NCBI GenBank assembly: GCA_963779515.1
Contig: CAVZYN010000013.1
Span: forward strand, 45,488 to 109,487
Direction of reading: 5' to 3'
Length of the DNA: 64,000 nucleotides
DNA from: CAVZYN01 sp963779515
Lineage (GTDB): Bacteria; Pseudomonadota; Alphaproteobacteria; Rhizobiales; Hyphomicrobiaceae
Shown here: positions 53,901 to 62,266 of the stretch, in pieces
Numbering within the stretch: the first letter of the stretch is position 1
How the letters are laid out: each line of letters opens with the position of its first letter
The notes under the pieces: model-generated
Seen by the model: only the letters and a program-made list of their open reading frames with translations
Databases searched by the model: none
What the model was told of the DNA's origin: nothing
Made by a program: the position numbers and the translations under genes

Positions 53901-54113
53901 CAAAATCAGGCTCTCGAAGATGCGGATCGCTTCCGCCTCGGTCACGGCGTTGGGCGTTCGAGTCCCTTCTTCCAGGACCGCACCCTGCCATCCATAACGA
54001 AAATTGACGAGATACCGCGCATCCTTTGCGTTGGCGAGATCGACCAGATCGATCTCATAGATCCGTGCACGAGTCCCATTCAAGACCATTCGCGCCTGTC
54101 GCACGGTTCTCAT
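50934..54113 (-). CDS. WGR-like and HEAT/ARM-repeat protein of the retron
   Basis: A 1059-residue protein. The first 80 residues form a WGR-like domain (ARIYEIDLVDLANAKDARYL, NFRYGWQGAVLEEGTRTPNA), with YGW in place of the WGR triplet. The remainder is helical and rich in repeated Leu/Ala pairs, consistent with HEAT/ARM repeats, for example LGRLAEHPAPGFRLLVARLM near the end. No nuclease motif is seen. GAGGGGAG lies before ATG 54113. It is the first gene of the operon, followed by the SWIM protein, msr-msd and RT. In type XIII retrons this protein is the likely effector or scaffold; its activity is not known from sequence. Confidence 0.85.
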   Translation of the reverse strand: MRTVRQARMVLNGTRARIYEIDLVDLANAKDARYLVNFRYGWQGAVLEEGTRTPNAVTEAEAIRIFESLILARQNQGYVAPDVVAPTAKAPVVAVVGEGEHPRDAILAARLRTFDALPDLKAAGLLRRVGELRMMRLGSAVVAAGRSLLVERNRLAALRTLPYALHRIDDGSGLVSPLLEKLSTCVDVPTAETALMLRAVRDGSLAPGFNALPLVLSSAAGLPDAEARDAATRVYFLAATTSTSSMPNPAGGWDTSTKTAAGALRALYVRGAHDAVARSMVLTALSSALLQPPLFIAIRRIWQVAEATDDAEVFALLLARFDDERSKVQLGYSDASGQRRAVIGGQFVTLRAEGAKPNARVAYASPTRTYLRRRGWRTLRRLGRDGDPAYVAMAVAVLLTLDDARWAKPSEDAVLVGTAPAVQPHRVDAYAPEYQDRYAAHHIMHGAHDRVLVSPMTLRWRFRTPPGQRAMRREERFPELWDRHPEALWRLAVNARAGIVVGFAARGLAANTAFIDTIPTSDIARLLLAGKSSIERRHLAIMLAERRISVEGLKPDLAAALMSDEDRGGALVKLYLGGRSEFLATAPDVFAATLLGCAAGNHAWFEAIAQKAADAATPAVRADVLARVIAGVQAAPEVENDLPRARLLARLVTRLFPAEIVQLDGDVLRRLSQSDRDPARVVAAILASARPDGARLVDVAALAQSTNPELRAAGISLFAQRPLDDLVADLDAVAAFLSADAKEPREAARPIAESIGRERPDAARALAEKLLPAIYRAEDHEGLREDVYQVLSKDLRGGVIALGSETTWTLLRARAEPARRLGADVLDGFTATDFSIRQLARIGCNDQVKARRWALAQLHARIEDVRAEPEAGFALLDCAFEDARDAGYALYRGELKPEDWTGEALVALSDSITEPAQRFGREMIGKVFEAKNADVLLGRLAEHPAPGFRLLVARLMRDYVKDDTQRLRQLVPTIESTLLQVRKSRAAKDQVFAFIAEQLEASADGGGERLAILAPVLERSVATCATADRARALSLLASIKHKNPDLAPRAVILPREARR

Positions 54114-54226
54114 TTATGCTCCCCTCGACGTTTGGCCGGATGGTCGACGCCAAAACCTGACACACCAAACGTTGGAACGTCAAAGGCAATGTGCGTCAAC
54201 GCATTATTTGCGCGAGTCTGGCTGAA

Positions 54227-54448
54227 CTACCGCGACGGACTCGCGCGTTGTTGAACCGAGGTGGCCGCCGGCAAGTCATCCAATGCAACGCGAATGCACC
54301 GCTCGAATTGTTCGGCATCGCCGATCTCGTGCGCGAGCGTCAGCGCGAGCCGGGCGAGGAACAGGGCTTCCTGCTCGGGGCCGGCCCGATCAATCGCCTG
54401 CGCCAGGCTCTCGTACGCACGCTCCATTGTGTGCGAAGTTGCGGTCAT
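54227..54448 (-). CDS. DUF2783 protein
   Basis: From ATG 54448 the product has 73 residues: MTATSHTMERAYESLAQAID, RAGPEQEALFLARLALTLAH and EIGDAEQFERCIRVALDDLP. This matches DUF2783, a short helical family found next to FAD monooxygenases of aromatic catabolism. The start overlaps the monooxygenase stop by ATGA, so the two are co-translated. It may be a partner or stabiliser of the enzyme; this is inference. Confidence 0.85.
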   Translation of the reverse strand: MTATSHTMERAYESLAQAIDRAGPEQEALFLARLALTLAHEIGDAEQFERCIRVALDDLPAATSVQQRASPSR

Positions 54449-56145
54449 CGTCCCTGGCCTCCGAGGCAAACGGTGAGCAGCTGACGGACGTCTTCCTCTT
54501 GTCGTACTTTCCATCGCCCGGCCACATGCAAGTCCGGCCGCAACAAATAAAATGTGTCGAGCCCGGCGCCATAAATCTGCGCAATACGCCCGTGCGGATC
54601 TCTGATCTCTATCGCGTCGCCCGGAAGGGCTTCCTGCGGCTCCACCGTCACGACGACGCACTTGAACATTCGGTCCAGTCGCAGACACGCCGCGAGAGAT
54701 GCGCTGTCCTCTTCGCCCCATGCCCGATCCAAAAACAGGACGCCGGTAAAACCCTCGCCCGCACAATCCAGCAGATAACGACCATCGTCGAGCTTCACAT
54801 TTGCCGCCGCGGTACCGCTCGGCGGGCCAGAGACGAATGCGCGATCAGCCTCTTGAAGCATGGACAACGGACCACCCGCATAACTGTACGGCTGCATCTG
54901 CCGCGGATTGGCGAGATCGCGCGTGAACGCGTGATTGACCGCCAGTGACAATGCCGCGGAACGCGCGAGTTTCCACCCCCGTGTCGGCGGCGTCATGAAC
55001 CGCGTGCTCTTGGTCGCGTTGGCAAACACATCGAGCGTCGCCCCGCGCCGCTCGGGCGAATAACTATCGAGCAATGCGGGATCCGCCCCTCCACTCAGGA
55101 CGTACGCGAGCTTCCAGCCGATGTTATGCGCATCCGCGAGCCCATTGTTGAGCCCGCGCACACCAAAAATCGGCACGATGTGCGCGCTATCGCCGATGAA
55201 GATGACCTGGCCATGCTTGTAGTCATCGAGACAGAGCGTATTCGCCGTGTAGATGCTCCACCATTCGAGGTCCCATGGGCCGGCGTGGCCTATATCATTC
55301 AAGATCGCCTGGACGCGCGCGCGGATGTTCTCTTCCTTGATCGCCTCGTCGTCGCGCTCGCCATCGCGGAGTTGGTAGTCGACCCGCCAGATATTGTCGG
55401 GCTGCTTATGGATCAGGACGGTGCCGCCGGGATTGCCCGCGGGCTCAAAGAACGCGCGACGCTCTGTCGGGAAGTCGTGATCCATGCGAATGTCGGCGAT
55501 CACATACTTGCCTTCGTAGTTGTCGCCTTTGAGCCGGAGCCCCAGCATCGACCGCAGCGGGCTCCGCGCGCCGTCGGCTGCAAGCACATAATCCGCGTCG
55601 AGCTGGTACTCACCAATCGGCGTTTTGACGGCAAGCGTCGCGCCCTCCGAATTTGTCTCGATGCCGGACACCTCGCTCTGCCAGCGCAGATCGATCAGAT
55701 CCGACCGCGCCACCGCCTCCCACAAAAACTGCTCGATGTACTGCTGTTGCAGATTGTACATCGGCATGTATTTTTCATCCTCGCTGTGCGGCATCTCCAG
55801 GCGATAGATCTGGTGATCGCCGTAGTAGCTGCGGCCATGCCGCCAGCCGAGCGCCTTTTCGAGGAACGGCGCGACGGCGCCGATGCGCTCGAGGATGTGC
55901 ATGCTCGGGCGGGCGATACAAATGGCGCGACTGCCATCATTGAACGTCGGCTTCCGATCCAGCAGCACACTCTTGACGCCATAGCGCGCAAGCGTGAGCG
56001 CCGCCGTCATGCCGATCGGTCCTGCACCCGCGATAATCACGGGGTGACGCGGCCTCCGCCCCTCCAGTTCAGCTACCATGGGGGCGCTGAAAGTCGGATA
56101 CGTGAAATAGAGTGACTCGAGCGGACCTTTGCCGGCGGGCCTCAT
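54445..56145 (-). CDS. FAD-dependent aromatic monooxygenase (MhpA/PHBH-like)
   Basis: The 566-residue enzyme has the FAD site GAGPIGMTAALTLARYGV near residue 40, the DG-type motif VLAADGARSPLRSMLGL and the second FAD motif FIGDSAHIVPIFGVRGLNNG, plus a thioredoxin-like C-terminal domain as in 3-(3-hydroxyphenyl)propionate or phenol hydroxylases. It inserts one oxygen into a phenolic ring with NAD(P)H. Substrate unknown; the neighbours suggest a route into gentisate or protocatechuate-like intermediates. GGAG precedes ATG 56145. It lies 24 bases after the MarR gene, in the same operon. Confidence 0.88.
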   Translation of the reverse strand: MRPAGKGPLESLYFTYPTFSAPMVAELEGRRPRHPVIIAGAGPIGMTAALTLARYGVKSVLLDRKPTFNDGSRAICIARPSMHILERIGAVAPFLEKALGWRHGRSYYGDHQIYRLEMPHSEDEKYMPMYNLQQQYIEQFLWEAVARSDLIDLRWQSEVSGIETNSEGATLAVKTPIGEYQLDADYVLAADGARSPLRSMLGLRLKGDNYEGKYVIADIRMDHDFPTERRAFFEPAGNPGGTVLIHKQPDNIWRVDYQLRDGERDDEAIKEENIRARVQAILNDIGHAGPWDLEWWSIYTANTLCLDDYKHGQVIFIGDSAHIVPIFGVRGLNNGLADAHNIGWKLAYVLSGGADPALLDSYSPERRGATLDVFANATKSTRFMTPPTRGWKLARSAALSLAVNHAFTRDLANPRQMQPYSYAGGPLSMLQEADRAFVSGPPSGTAAANVKLDDGRYLLDCAGEGFTGVLFLDRAWGEEDSASLAACLRLDRMFKCVVVTVEPQEALPGDAIEIRDPHGRIAQIYGAGLDTFYLLRPDLHVAGRWKVRQEEDVRQLLTVCLGGQGR

Positions 56146-56169
56146 ATCAGCACTCCATTCGAGGAAATT

Positions 56170-56679
56170 TCAGGCGGAAGGACCGGATCGCGATGGACTT
56201 CGGGTGACATCGCCGACGGCGTCAAGCGCCTTGCGCAGTAACCGCAGCAACGTGGCACTTTCCCCTTGCGACAATCCCTTCAGCATCCGGTCTTGCGCAC
56301 GTCGCACATGCGGCGTCACCGCGCCAAGCGCAACTTTCCCCGCTGGCTGCATATGCAGGCGCCGCGAGCGGCGATCGCCTTTGGCGATCTCGCGCCGGAC
56401 ATACCCCTTCTGTTCCAAGCGGTCGACCACGCCGCCTATCGTCACCCGATCATAAGCGATGGCACTGGCCAGCGTCGCCTGATCAAGCCCTGGCTGCGCG
56501 GCGATGACCGTCAGCGCCGCATACTGCACCGATGTCAAATCGAGACCGGCTTCGCGCGTCTCGACATCGAAAATGGCGGTCGAGGCCTGATGCATACGTC
56601 GAATGAGGTGACCCGGCATCTCGAAGATCTCCTTGCCGTCACCCAGTGGTTCATTCTTGCGCGCGGTTGACTGACGCAT
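56170..56679 (-). CDS. MarR-family regulator of the gentisate cluster
   Basis: From ATG 56679 (GAGGAG upstream) the product is 169 residues. Winged helix: LTSVQYAALTVIAAQPGLDQ, ATLASAIAYDRVTIGGVVDR and wing KGYVRREIAKGDRRSRRLHM. It is divergent from the gentisate dioxygenase and is followed by the monooxygenase, so it very likely controls both. Regulators of this type usually release DNA when an aromatic ligand binds. A longer frame to 56718 is less likely. Confidence 0.9.
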   Translation of the reverse strand: MRQSTARKNEPLGDGKEIFEMPGHLIRRMHQASTAIFDVETREAGLDLTSVQYAALTVIAAQPGLDQATLASAIAYDRVTIGGVVDRLEQKGYVRREIAKGDRRSRRLHMQPAGKVALGAVTPHVRRAQDRMLKGLSQGESATLLRLLRKALDAVGDVTRSPSRSGPSA

Positions 56680-56763
56680 GGTATCATCTCCTCGCCCGAT
56701 CCCGCCGTGTCCCGGCACGCGGTCCCGTCCTAAAAAACAAGCAGTATAGTCATTCCAACGCTA

Positions 56764-56792
56764 TTGACAAGCATACTTATCATTAGTATTAG
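56764..56792 (+). promoter_or_regulatory. Promoter and likely MarR operator of the gentisate operon
   Basis: TTGACA (56764-56769), 17-bp spacer, TATTAG (56787-56792) form a good sigma-70 type promoter. ATACT-N7-AGTAT (56773-56789), an inverted repeat, lies between and overlaps the -10. Binding there would block RNA polymerase. The promoter is about 50 bases before the gentisate dioxygenase ATG. Regulator assignment is inferred from the adjacent MarR gene. Confidence 0.65.
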
Positions 56793-56839
56793 ACGAGAAA
56801 GGCCGGTTAGAGCCGATCAAGTCAGTCGAGGAGGACGCC

Positions 56840-57877
56840 ATGTCGACCCAGCTTGGAACACTCGAAGAGCTGCCGCAGGACTATCGCGATGCGATGACGC
56901 GCACCGGCGTCGCGCCCTTGTGGCCGCAGATGCGCAATGCGCTGCCGCACAACGCGCCGCAACCGGTCACCAAATCTCATCTCTGGGCCTTCAATGATGT
57001 TCGTCCGCTGCTGTTGCGCGCCGGCGAACTGACGCCGGTCGAAAAAGCCGAGCGTCGCGTGCTGTTCCTCGCCGATCCCGGACGCGGCAATGGCGCCATG
57101 CAGGCGACATCCACCATTTACGTTGGCCTCCAATTGCTTCTCCCAGGTGAAGCGGCGCCCGCGCACAAACACACCGCCAGCGCTGCCCGCATCGTCGTTG
57201 AAGGTGAAGGCGCCTACACCGTCGTCGACGGCGAAAAACTGCCGATGCAAGAAGGCGATTTGATCCTGACGCCCGGCGGCTGCTGGCACGATCACGGCCA
57301 TAGCGGCGCTAAACCCGTCATCTGGCTCGACGCATTGGATCTGCCGTTGTTCGTCTACCTTGAAGGCTCTTACGCTGTCGAAGCGCCGCTGCAGAAACCA
57401 CGCAATCGGCCTGATCCATCTGAGGTCGAGTATCGCGCCGCCGGCCTGCTGCCAACGCGCCGTCGCGACAAGGCACCCGCCGCATATCCGATGATGCGCT
57501 ACCCCTGGGATCGCACCGAAGCGGCACTGCGCAAACTCGCGGATCACACAGACGGCGCCATCGAGCTCGACTACGTCAATCCGGAGACAGGCATGAGTTG
57601 CCTGCCGACGATGGGCTTCACCGCCATGATGCTGAAACCTGGCGAGACGATCCGGCCGCAATTGCGATCATCGAGCGCCGTCTTTCATGTCGTCAGCGGC
57701 CAAGGCACGACCACCGTCAACGGCAAGCCGCACAAGTGGAAAGCCAAGGATAGTTTCTCCGCGCCCGTGTTCGCGGCAATCGAGCACACGGCGGAAGATG
57801 CACCAGCCTTCCTCGTCCGCATCCACGATGCGCCCCTGCAAGAAAAACTTGGCTACTATGAGGAACGCGCGCGATGA
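56840..57877 (+). CDS. Gentisate 1,2-dioxygenase
   Basis: The 345-residue bicupin enzyme opens gentisate to maleylpyruvate using Fe(II). The first cupin has PAHKHTASAARIVVEGEGAY and the second a His-rich-like strand around FHVVSGQGTTTVNG. ILTPGGCWHDHGHSGAKPVI is characteristic of gentisate and 1-hydroxy-2-naphthoate dioxygenases. GGAGGA precedes the ATG. The stop overlaps the hydrolase start. Given the downstream genes, gentisate is the most likely substrate. Confidence 0.9.
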   Translation: MSTQLGTLEELPQDYRDAMTRTGVAPLWPQMRNALPHNAPQPVTKSHLWAFNDVRPLLLRAGELTPVEKAERRVLFLADPGRGNGAMQATSTIYVGLQLLLPGEAAPAHKHTASAARIVVEGEGAYTVVDGEKLPMQEGDLILTPGGCWHDHGHSGAKPVIWLDALDLPLFVYLEGSYAVEAPLQKPRNRPDPSEVEYRAAGLLPTRRRDKAPAAYPMMRYPWDRTEAALRKLADHTDGAIELDYVNPETGMSCLPTMGFTAMMLKPGETIRPQLRSSSAVFHVVSGQGTTTVNGKPHKWKAKDSFSAPVFAAIEHTAEDAPAFLVRIHDAPLQEKLGYYEERAR

Positions 57878-58584
57878 CCGCCTCTACGCCAAGTTTGCTG
57901 TTTGCCGCCGCATCAGCGCCCGTCGTTCCCGTGGCCGGCGAAAACCGCGGCTATCCTGTAAACCGCATCTTCTGCGTCGGCCGCAATTATGCCGAGCACG
58001 CCAAGGAGATGGGCTTTGCGGTTGACCGCGAGGCGCCTTGGTATTTCTTGAAATCCGCGACCGCGATCGTCCAATCCGGCGCGACAATTCCCTATCCACC
58101 GGAGACCAAGAATTTCCATTACGAGATGGAGCTGGTCGTCGCCATCGGCAAACCGGCGTTCCGTGTCAGCATCGATAAGGCGCTCGACGCGGTCTACGGC
58201 TATGCGACGGGCCTCGACATGACGCGGCGCGACCAGCAGATGGCCTCACGCGAAAAATCGCGCCCCTGGGATCTCGGCAAGGATTTCGAGCAATCCGCGC
58301 CGATATCGACGATCACGCCGGCCGCCAACTTCGGCGCCATCGGCCCGCAGCGCATTTCGTTGAAAGTCGGCGATACCGTCAAGCAGGATGCCAAACTGTC
58401 CGATCTGGTCTGGAGTGTGCCCGAACTGATCAGTCATCTCTCACGCTTCTACCACCTCGGACCCGGCGATCTGATTTACACTGGCACGCCGGCCGGCGTC
58501 GGCCCAGTTAATCCCGGAGACAAGATCACCGGTGAAATCGAAGGTCTGGCGCCAGTCACACTCACGATATCTAACCCCGAGTAA
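57874..58584 (+). CDS. Fumarylpyruvate hydrolase (FAH family)
   Basis: The 236-residue product has the FAH fold: RIFCVGRNYAEHAKEMG, PWYFLKSATAIVQSG, the metal site FHYEMELVVAIGK, YATGLDMTRRD and IYTGTPAGVGPVNPGD. In this setting it should split fumarylpyruvate to fumarate and pyruvate, the last step of the gentisate path. It overlaps the dioxygenase by ATGA. Confidence 0.92.
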   Translation: MTASTPSLLFAAASAPVVPVAGENRGYPVNRIFCVGRNYAEHAKEMGFAVDREAPWYFLKSATAIVQSGATIPYPPETKNFHYEMELVVAIGKPAFRVSIDKALDAVYGYATGLDMTRRDQQMASREKSRPWDLGKDFEQSAPISTITPAANFGAIGPQRISLKVGDTVKQDAKLSDLVWSVPELISHLSRFYHLGPGDLIYTGTPAGVGPVNPGDKITGEIEGLAPVTLTISNPE

Positions 58585-58633
58585 CGCCGCGCGGACGTCG
58601 CACGCAATTATGTTCGCCAAGCCAGGTGTTGTC

Positions 58634-59275
58634 ATGAAATTCTATGGCTACTTCCGATCGTCGGCCGCTTACCGCTGCCGCATCGCGTTCAATCTCAAGG
58701 GCGTGCGACCGGAGTTCGAATCCGTTCACTTGCGCTCCGGCAAGCAACACTCACCCGAATTTTTGGCGCTCAATCCGCACGGCTTGGTCCCAGCACTTGA
58801 AGCCGACGGCCACCTGCTGACCCAGTCACTCGCCATCATCGAGTGGCTGGACGAGACTCACCCGAACCCACCGCTGCTGCCCCGCGACCCGTTCGACCGC
58901 GCCCACGTGCGCGCTCTGACCCTGTCGATCGCCTGCGACATTCATCCACTGCAGAACCTGCGCGTTCTGAAGCACCTGAAGGACGAATTCGGCCAAGACC
59001 AAGCGGGCCTCGATCGATGGTGCCGCCGCTGGATCGAGCCTGGACTTGCGGCGGTCGAGGCAGCCGTCGCCTCATCTGGAAAATCCGGTGCGTTCTGCTT
59101 CGGCGATACGCCGACCCTCGCCGATATCTGCCTCGTCCCGCAGATGTTTTCCGCCGCGCGTTTCGGCGCCGACGTTAGCCGGCTGACGAACCTGCAACGC
59201 ATCTGGAAGTCGTGCGAGGCGCTCCCCGCTTTCGCGGCCGCCCACCCCTCGAAACAGCCAGATGCCGAAGCCTGA
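58634..59275 (+). CDS. Maleylpyruvate isomerase (zeta-class GST)
   Basis: The 213-residue protein from ATG 58634 has the zeta-GST active site YFRSSAAYRCRIAFNLKGV, NPHGLVPALEADG, the QSLAIIEWLDE stretch and IHPLQNLRVLKHL. It should convert maleylpyruvate to fumarylpyruvate with glutathione, between the dioxygenase and the hydrolase. A maleylacetoacetate isomerase is very similar, so the substrate is chosen by context. Confidence 0.9.
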   Translation: MKFYGYFRSSAAYRCRIAFNLKGVRPEFESVHLRSGKQHSPEFLALNPHGLVPALEADGHLLTQSLAIIEWLDETHPNPPLLPRDPFDRAHVRALTLSIACDIHPLQNLRVLKHLKDEFGQDQAGLDRWCRRWIEPGLAAVEAAVASSGKSGAFCFGDTPTLADICLVPQMFSAARFGADVSRLTNLQRIWKSCEALPAFAAAHPSKQPDAEA

Positions 59276-59311
59276 AAGTCAATCACCTCCTGTCCCGCGA
59301 AGTACCCGACC

Positions 59312-60517
59312 ATGAAAAACGACCAACCCATTCTCATCGCCGGCGGCGGCATTGGCGGCCTGGCCACGGCCCTCGGCCTTGCGCAAAAAGGCTATAAGTG
59401 TCTCGTGCTGGAGCGCGCTCCAGAGCTCGGCGAGATCGGAGCAGGAATTCAGCTCGGCCCTAACGCCTTCCATGCCTTCGACTACCTCGGCATCGGCGAT
59501 CAAGCGCGCAAGATGGCAGTCTTCATCGACAAGCTCCGGCTCATGGACGCGATGACGGGAGAGGACATCGCCACGATCCCGCTCGACGAACCCTTCCGCA
59601 AGCGCTTCAAAAACCCCTACGCCGTGATCCATCGCGGCGATCTGCATGGCGTGTTCCTGCGCGCCTGCCGCGAGAGCTCCCTGGTGACATTGCGGACAGC
59701 CGCCGAAGTCGTCGGCTACAATCAAGACGGCGACCAAGTCTCCGCCATTCTCAAAGATGGTGAGCGGGTCACTGGCAGCGCGCTGATCGGTGCCGACGGC
59801 CTCTACTCGCGCGTCCGCGAAAAGCTGGTCGGCGATGGAGCGCCGCGCGTGACAGGCCACACGACCTATCGCTCCGTCATCCCGACCGAGGAAATGCCGG
59901 AAGATCTGCGCTGGAACGCAGCCACCCTATGGGCCGGCCCCAAGTGCCACATTGTCCACTATCCGCTGTCGGGTTGGAAAGTTTTCAATCTCGTCGTCAC
60001 CTATCACAACAACGCGCCGGAACCCGTCGCCGGCAAGCCCGTCTCCGCCGAAGAAGTGATGCGCGGCTTCCAGCATGTGGCGCCCATCGCCCGCAAAGTC
60101 ATCGAACACGGCCGCGATTGGAAACTCTGGGTGCTCTGCGATCGCGACCCCATACTGAACTGGGTCGATGGCCGCGTCGCCTTGCTGGGAGACGCCGCCC
60201 ACCCGACGCTCCAGTACATGGCACAAGGCGCCTGCATGGCGATGGAGGATGCCGTCTGCCTGTCTCACGAGGTTGCGGCCCATGATGGCGATCTGGCACC
60301 TGCCTTGGACTCCTACCGCAAAAAACGCGTCCACCGCACCGCACGCATTCAGATCCAGTCGCGCATGATCGGTGATCACATCTATCACCCCGATAGCGGC
60401 CACGCCGCCCTGCGCAATGCCATGATGCGCGCGATGTCGACCGAAAACTATTACGACAGTTTTCAATGGCTCTATGGCGGGTCGGGACTCGCCGAGGGCG
60501 CTGGCGCCGTCATCTAG
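59312..60517 (+). CDS. 3-hydroxybenzoate 6-hydroxylase-like FAD monooxygenase
   Basis: The 401-residue flavoprotein has GGGIGGLATALGLAQKGY, GADGLYSRVREKL and LLGDAAHPTLQYMAQGACMA with MEDAVCLS. It resembles 3-hydroxybenzoate 6-monooxygenases, which make gentisate from 3-hydroxybenzoate; salicylate hydroxylases are a related alternative. It lies among the gentisate genes, so a role in feeding the path is likely. Confidence 0.88.
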   Translation: MKNDQPILIAGGGIGGLATALGLAQKGYKCLVLERAPELGEIGAGIQLGPNAFHAFDYLGIGDQARKMAVFIDKLRLMDAMTGEDIATIPLDEPFRKRFKNPYAVIHRGDLHGVFLRACRESSLVTLRTAAEVVGYNQDGDQVSAILKDGERVTGSALIGADGLYSRVREKLVGDGAPRVTGHTTYRSVIPTEEMPEDLRWNAATLWAGPKCHIVHYPLSGWKVFNLVVTYHNNAPEPVAGKPVSAEEVMRGFQHVAPIARKVIEHGRDWKLWVLCDRDPILNWVDGRVALLGDAAHPTLQYMAQGACMAMEDAVCLSHEVAAHDGDLAPALDSYRKKRVHRTARIQIQSRMIGDHIYHPDSGHAALRNAMMRAMSTENYYDSFQWLYGGSGLAEGAGAVI

Positions 60518-60569
60518 CCATACCCCCGGCCAAGCGATAAACAACCATCCAGAAACTAGGGAGAAAGCC

Positions 60570-61619
60570 ATGAAACTCAATCGCAGAAATCTGATGATCG
60601 GCGCCGGCGCGGCGCTGACGGCACCGGCCGTCATTACAGGCGCGCGCGCGCAAGCCCCGGCGGTCACCCTCAAATTGCATCACTTCCTGCCGCCGGTCTC
60701 CAATGGCCACGCCAAGATGCTGGCACCGTGGGCGAAAGCGGTCGCCGACGACAGCCAGGGTAAAATCAAGATCGATATTTTTCCATCAATGCAGCTCGGC
60801 GGTACACCACCGCAACTCTACGACCAGGTGCGTGATGGCGTCGTCGATATCTGCTGGACGCTGCCGGGGTCCACACCCGGCCGGTTCCCGACCACGGAAG
60901 TGTTCGAGCTGCCCTTCATCGGCGCCGAGAAGGCATTGCCGAATGCGCGCGCCGCCCAGGAATTCGCGGACCTCCACCTCAAGGACGAGGTCAAGGACGT
61001 GAAGATCCTCTCCTACTGGGCGCACGACGGCGGCCTGATCCACGCGACCAAACAGGTCAAGACCATGGACGACCTGAAGGGCCTGAAGCTGCGCAACCCG
61101 ACGCGGCTTGCAGGCGAGGCTCTGAAGGCGCTCGGCGCCACCAGCATCGGCATGCCTGTGCCGCAAGTGCCGGAGAGCCTGGCGCAGAAGGTGATCGACG
61201 GCGCGGTGGTGCCTTGGGAGGTTGTGCCAGCGATCAAGGTGCACGAACTGGTCAAGTTCCACACCGCCATCCCCGGCTCACCGACGCTTTACGCCGCAAG
61301 CTTCTTCCTCGCCATGAACAAGGCGAAATACGAAGCCATGCCGGCCGACCTGCGCGCGATCATGGACAAGCACTCCGGCATGGCGTTCGCGACTCGTGCA
61401 GGCAATATGTGGGACGAAGCCGGCGCCGGCGTTCTCGACATGGTCACCAAGCGTGGCAACACGATCTCCGCTATTTCCGAAGAAGAAAAGCAGAAGTGGA
61501 TCAAAGCCTGCGAGCCGGTGACGGCGGCGTGGATCGAACAGGTCAAGGCCAAGGGTCTCGACGGCGCCAAACTGATCGCGGAAGCCAAGGCCCTGGTCGC
61601 AAAGCACTCCAAAACCTGA
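60570..61619 (+). CDS. TRAP transporter substrate-binding protein DctP-type
   Basis: The 349-residue protein starts with MKLNRRNLMIGAGAALTAPA and ends its signal at ARAQA; the RRN start is Tat-like. The mature part has the DctP fold: LKLHHFLPPVSNGHAKMLAP, IFPSMQLGG, ELPFIGAEKA and GLKLRNPTRLAGEALKALGA with the conserved Arg that binds a carboxylate. AGGGAGAAAGCC precedes the ATG. It probably binds 3-hydroxybenzoate, gentisate or a similar acid. Confidence 0.9.
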   Translation: MKLNRRNLMIGAGAALTAPAVITGARAQAPAVTLKLHHFLPPVSNGHAKMLAPWAKAVADDSQGKIKIDIFPSMQLGGTPPQLYDQVRDGVVDICWTLPGSTPGRFPTTEVFELPFIGAEKALPNARAAQEFADLHLKDEVKDVKILSYWAHDGGLIHATKQVKTMDDLKGLKLRNPTRLAGEALKALGATSIGMPVPQVPESLAQKVIDGAVVPWEVVPAIKVHELVKFHTAIPGSPTLYAASFFLAMNKAKYEAMPADLRAIMDKHSGMAFATRAGNMWDEAGAGVLDMVTKRGNTISAISEEEKQKWIKACEPVTAAWIEQVKAKGLDGAKLIAEAKALVAKHSKT

Positions 61620-61723
61620 TTGAACTCCTCACTGGTTGAGGGACTGTGGCGCTACCCTCCGGTCACCCCAGTAAGTGGGTGGCCGGAAGAGGCATCGCGC
61701 CAAGCTTCCTGGGAGAACGTCGC

Positions 61724-62266
61724 ATGAGCGTACCTGACCTGCCTGTCGAGGCCGGGGGACCGGGATCGACGATGCCACCTCATTCCGGGCTGCTTGGAAT
61801 CACGGGTGCCATTGCCATCTTCGGCGGTCTCATCGCCCTCGCTGTGGCATTGCTCGCCACCACCAGCGTAGTCATGCGCTGGCTCCTCAATTCGCCGATC
61901 GACGGCGACTTCGAGTACGTCAAGATGGCGACCGCCGTCGCAGTCTTCGCCTATCTGCCTTATACGCAGGCGCGGCGCGGCAACATCATGGTCGATACGT
62001 TCACCAGCTGGCTGCCGGCCAGCGTGTGCCGGATCATGGACGCCTTCTGGGATCTCGCCTACGCGGCACTCATGGGATACGTCGGATACTGCCTCGTTTA
62101 CGGAACACTCGACGCCATCAAGAGTGGCGAAACCACCATGCAGCGTCAGCTGGTGCTGTGGCCCAGCATCGCGCTGTCGACACTGCTCTGCATTGTGCTG
62201 GCACTGACCGCGGTCGCAACTGCCGTACAATTGTTCAAGACACGTGCCGCAGGAGCCCGCCGATGA
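61724..62266 (+). CDS. TRAP transporter small permease DctQ-type
   Basis: From ATG 61724 the product has 180 residues with four membrane segments, starting LLGITGAIAIFGGLIALAVA. GDFEYVKMATAVAVFAYLPY and ARRGNIMVDTFTSWLP are typical DctQ features. GGGAG lies before the ATG. The stop overlaps the large permease by ATGA. Confidence 0.88.
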   Translation: MSVPDLPVEAGGPGSTMPPHSGLLGITGAIAIFGGLIALAVALLATTSVVMRWLLNSPIDGDFEYVKMATAVAVFAYLPYTQARRGNIMVDTFTSWLPASVCRIMDAFWDLAYAALMGYVGYCLVYGTLDAIKSGETTMQRQLVLWPSIALSTLLCIVLALTAVATAVQLFKTRAAGARR

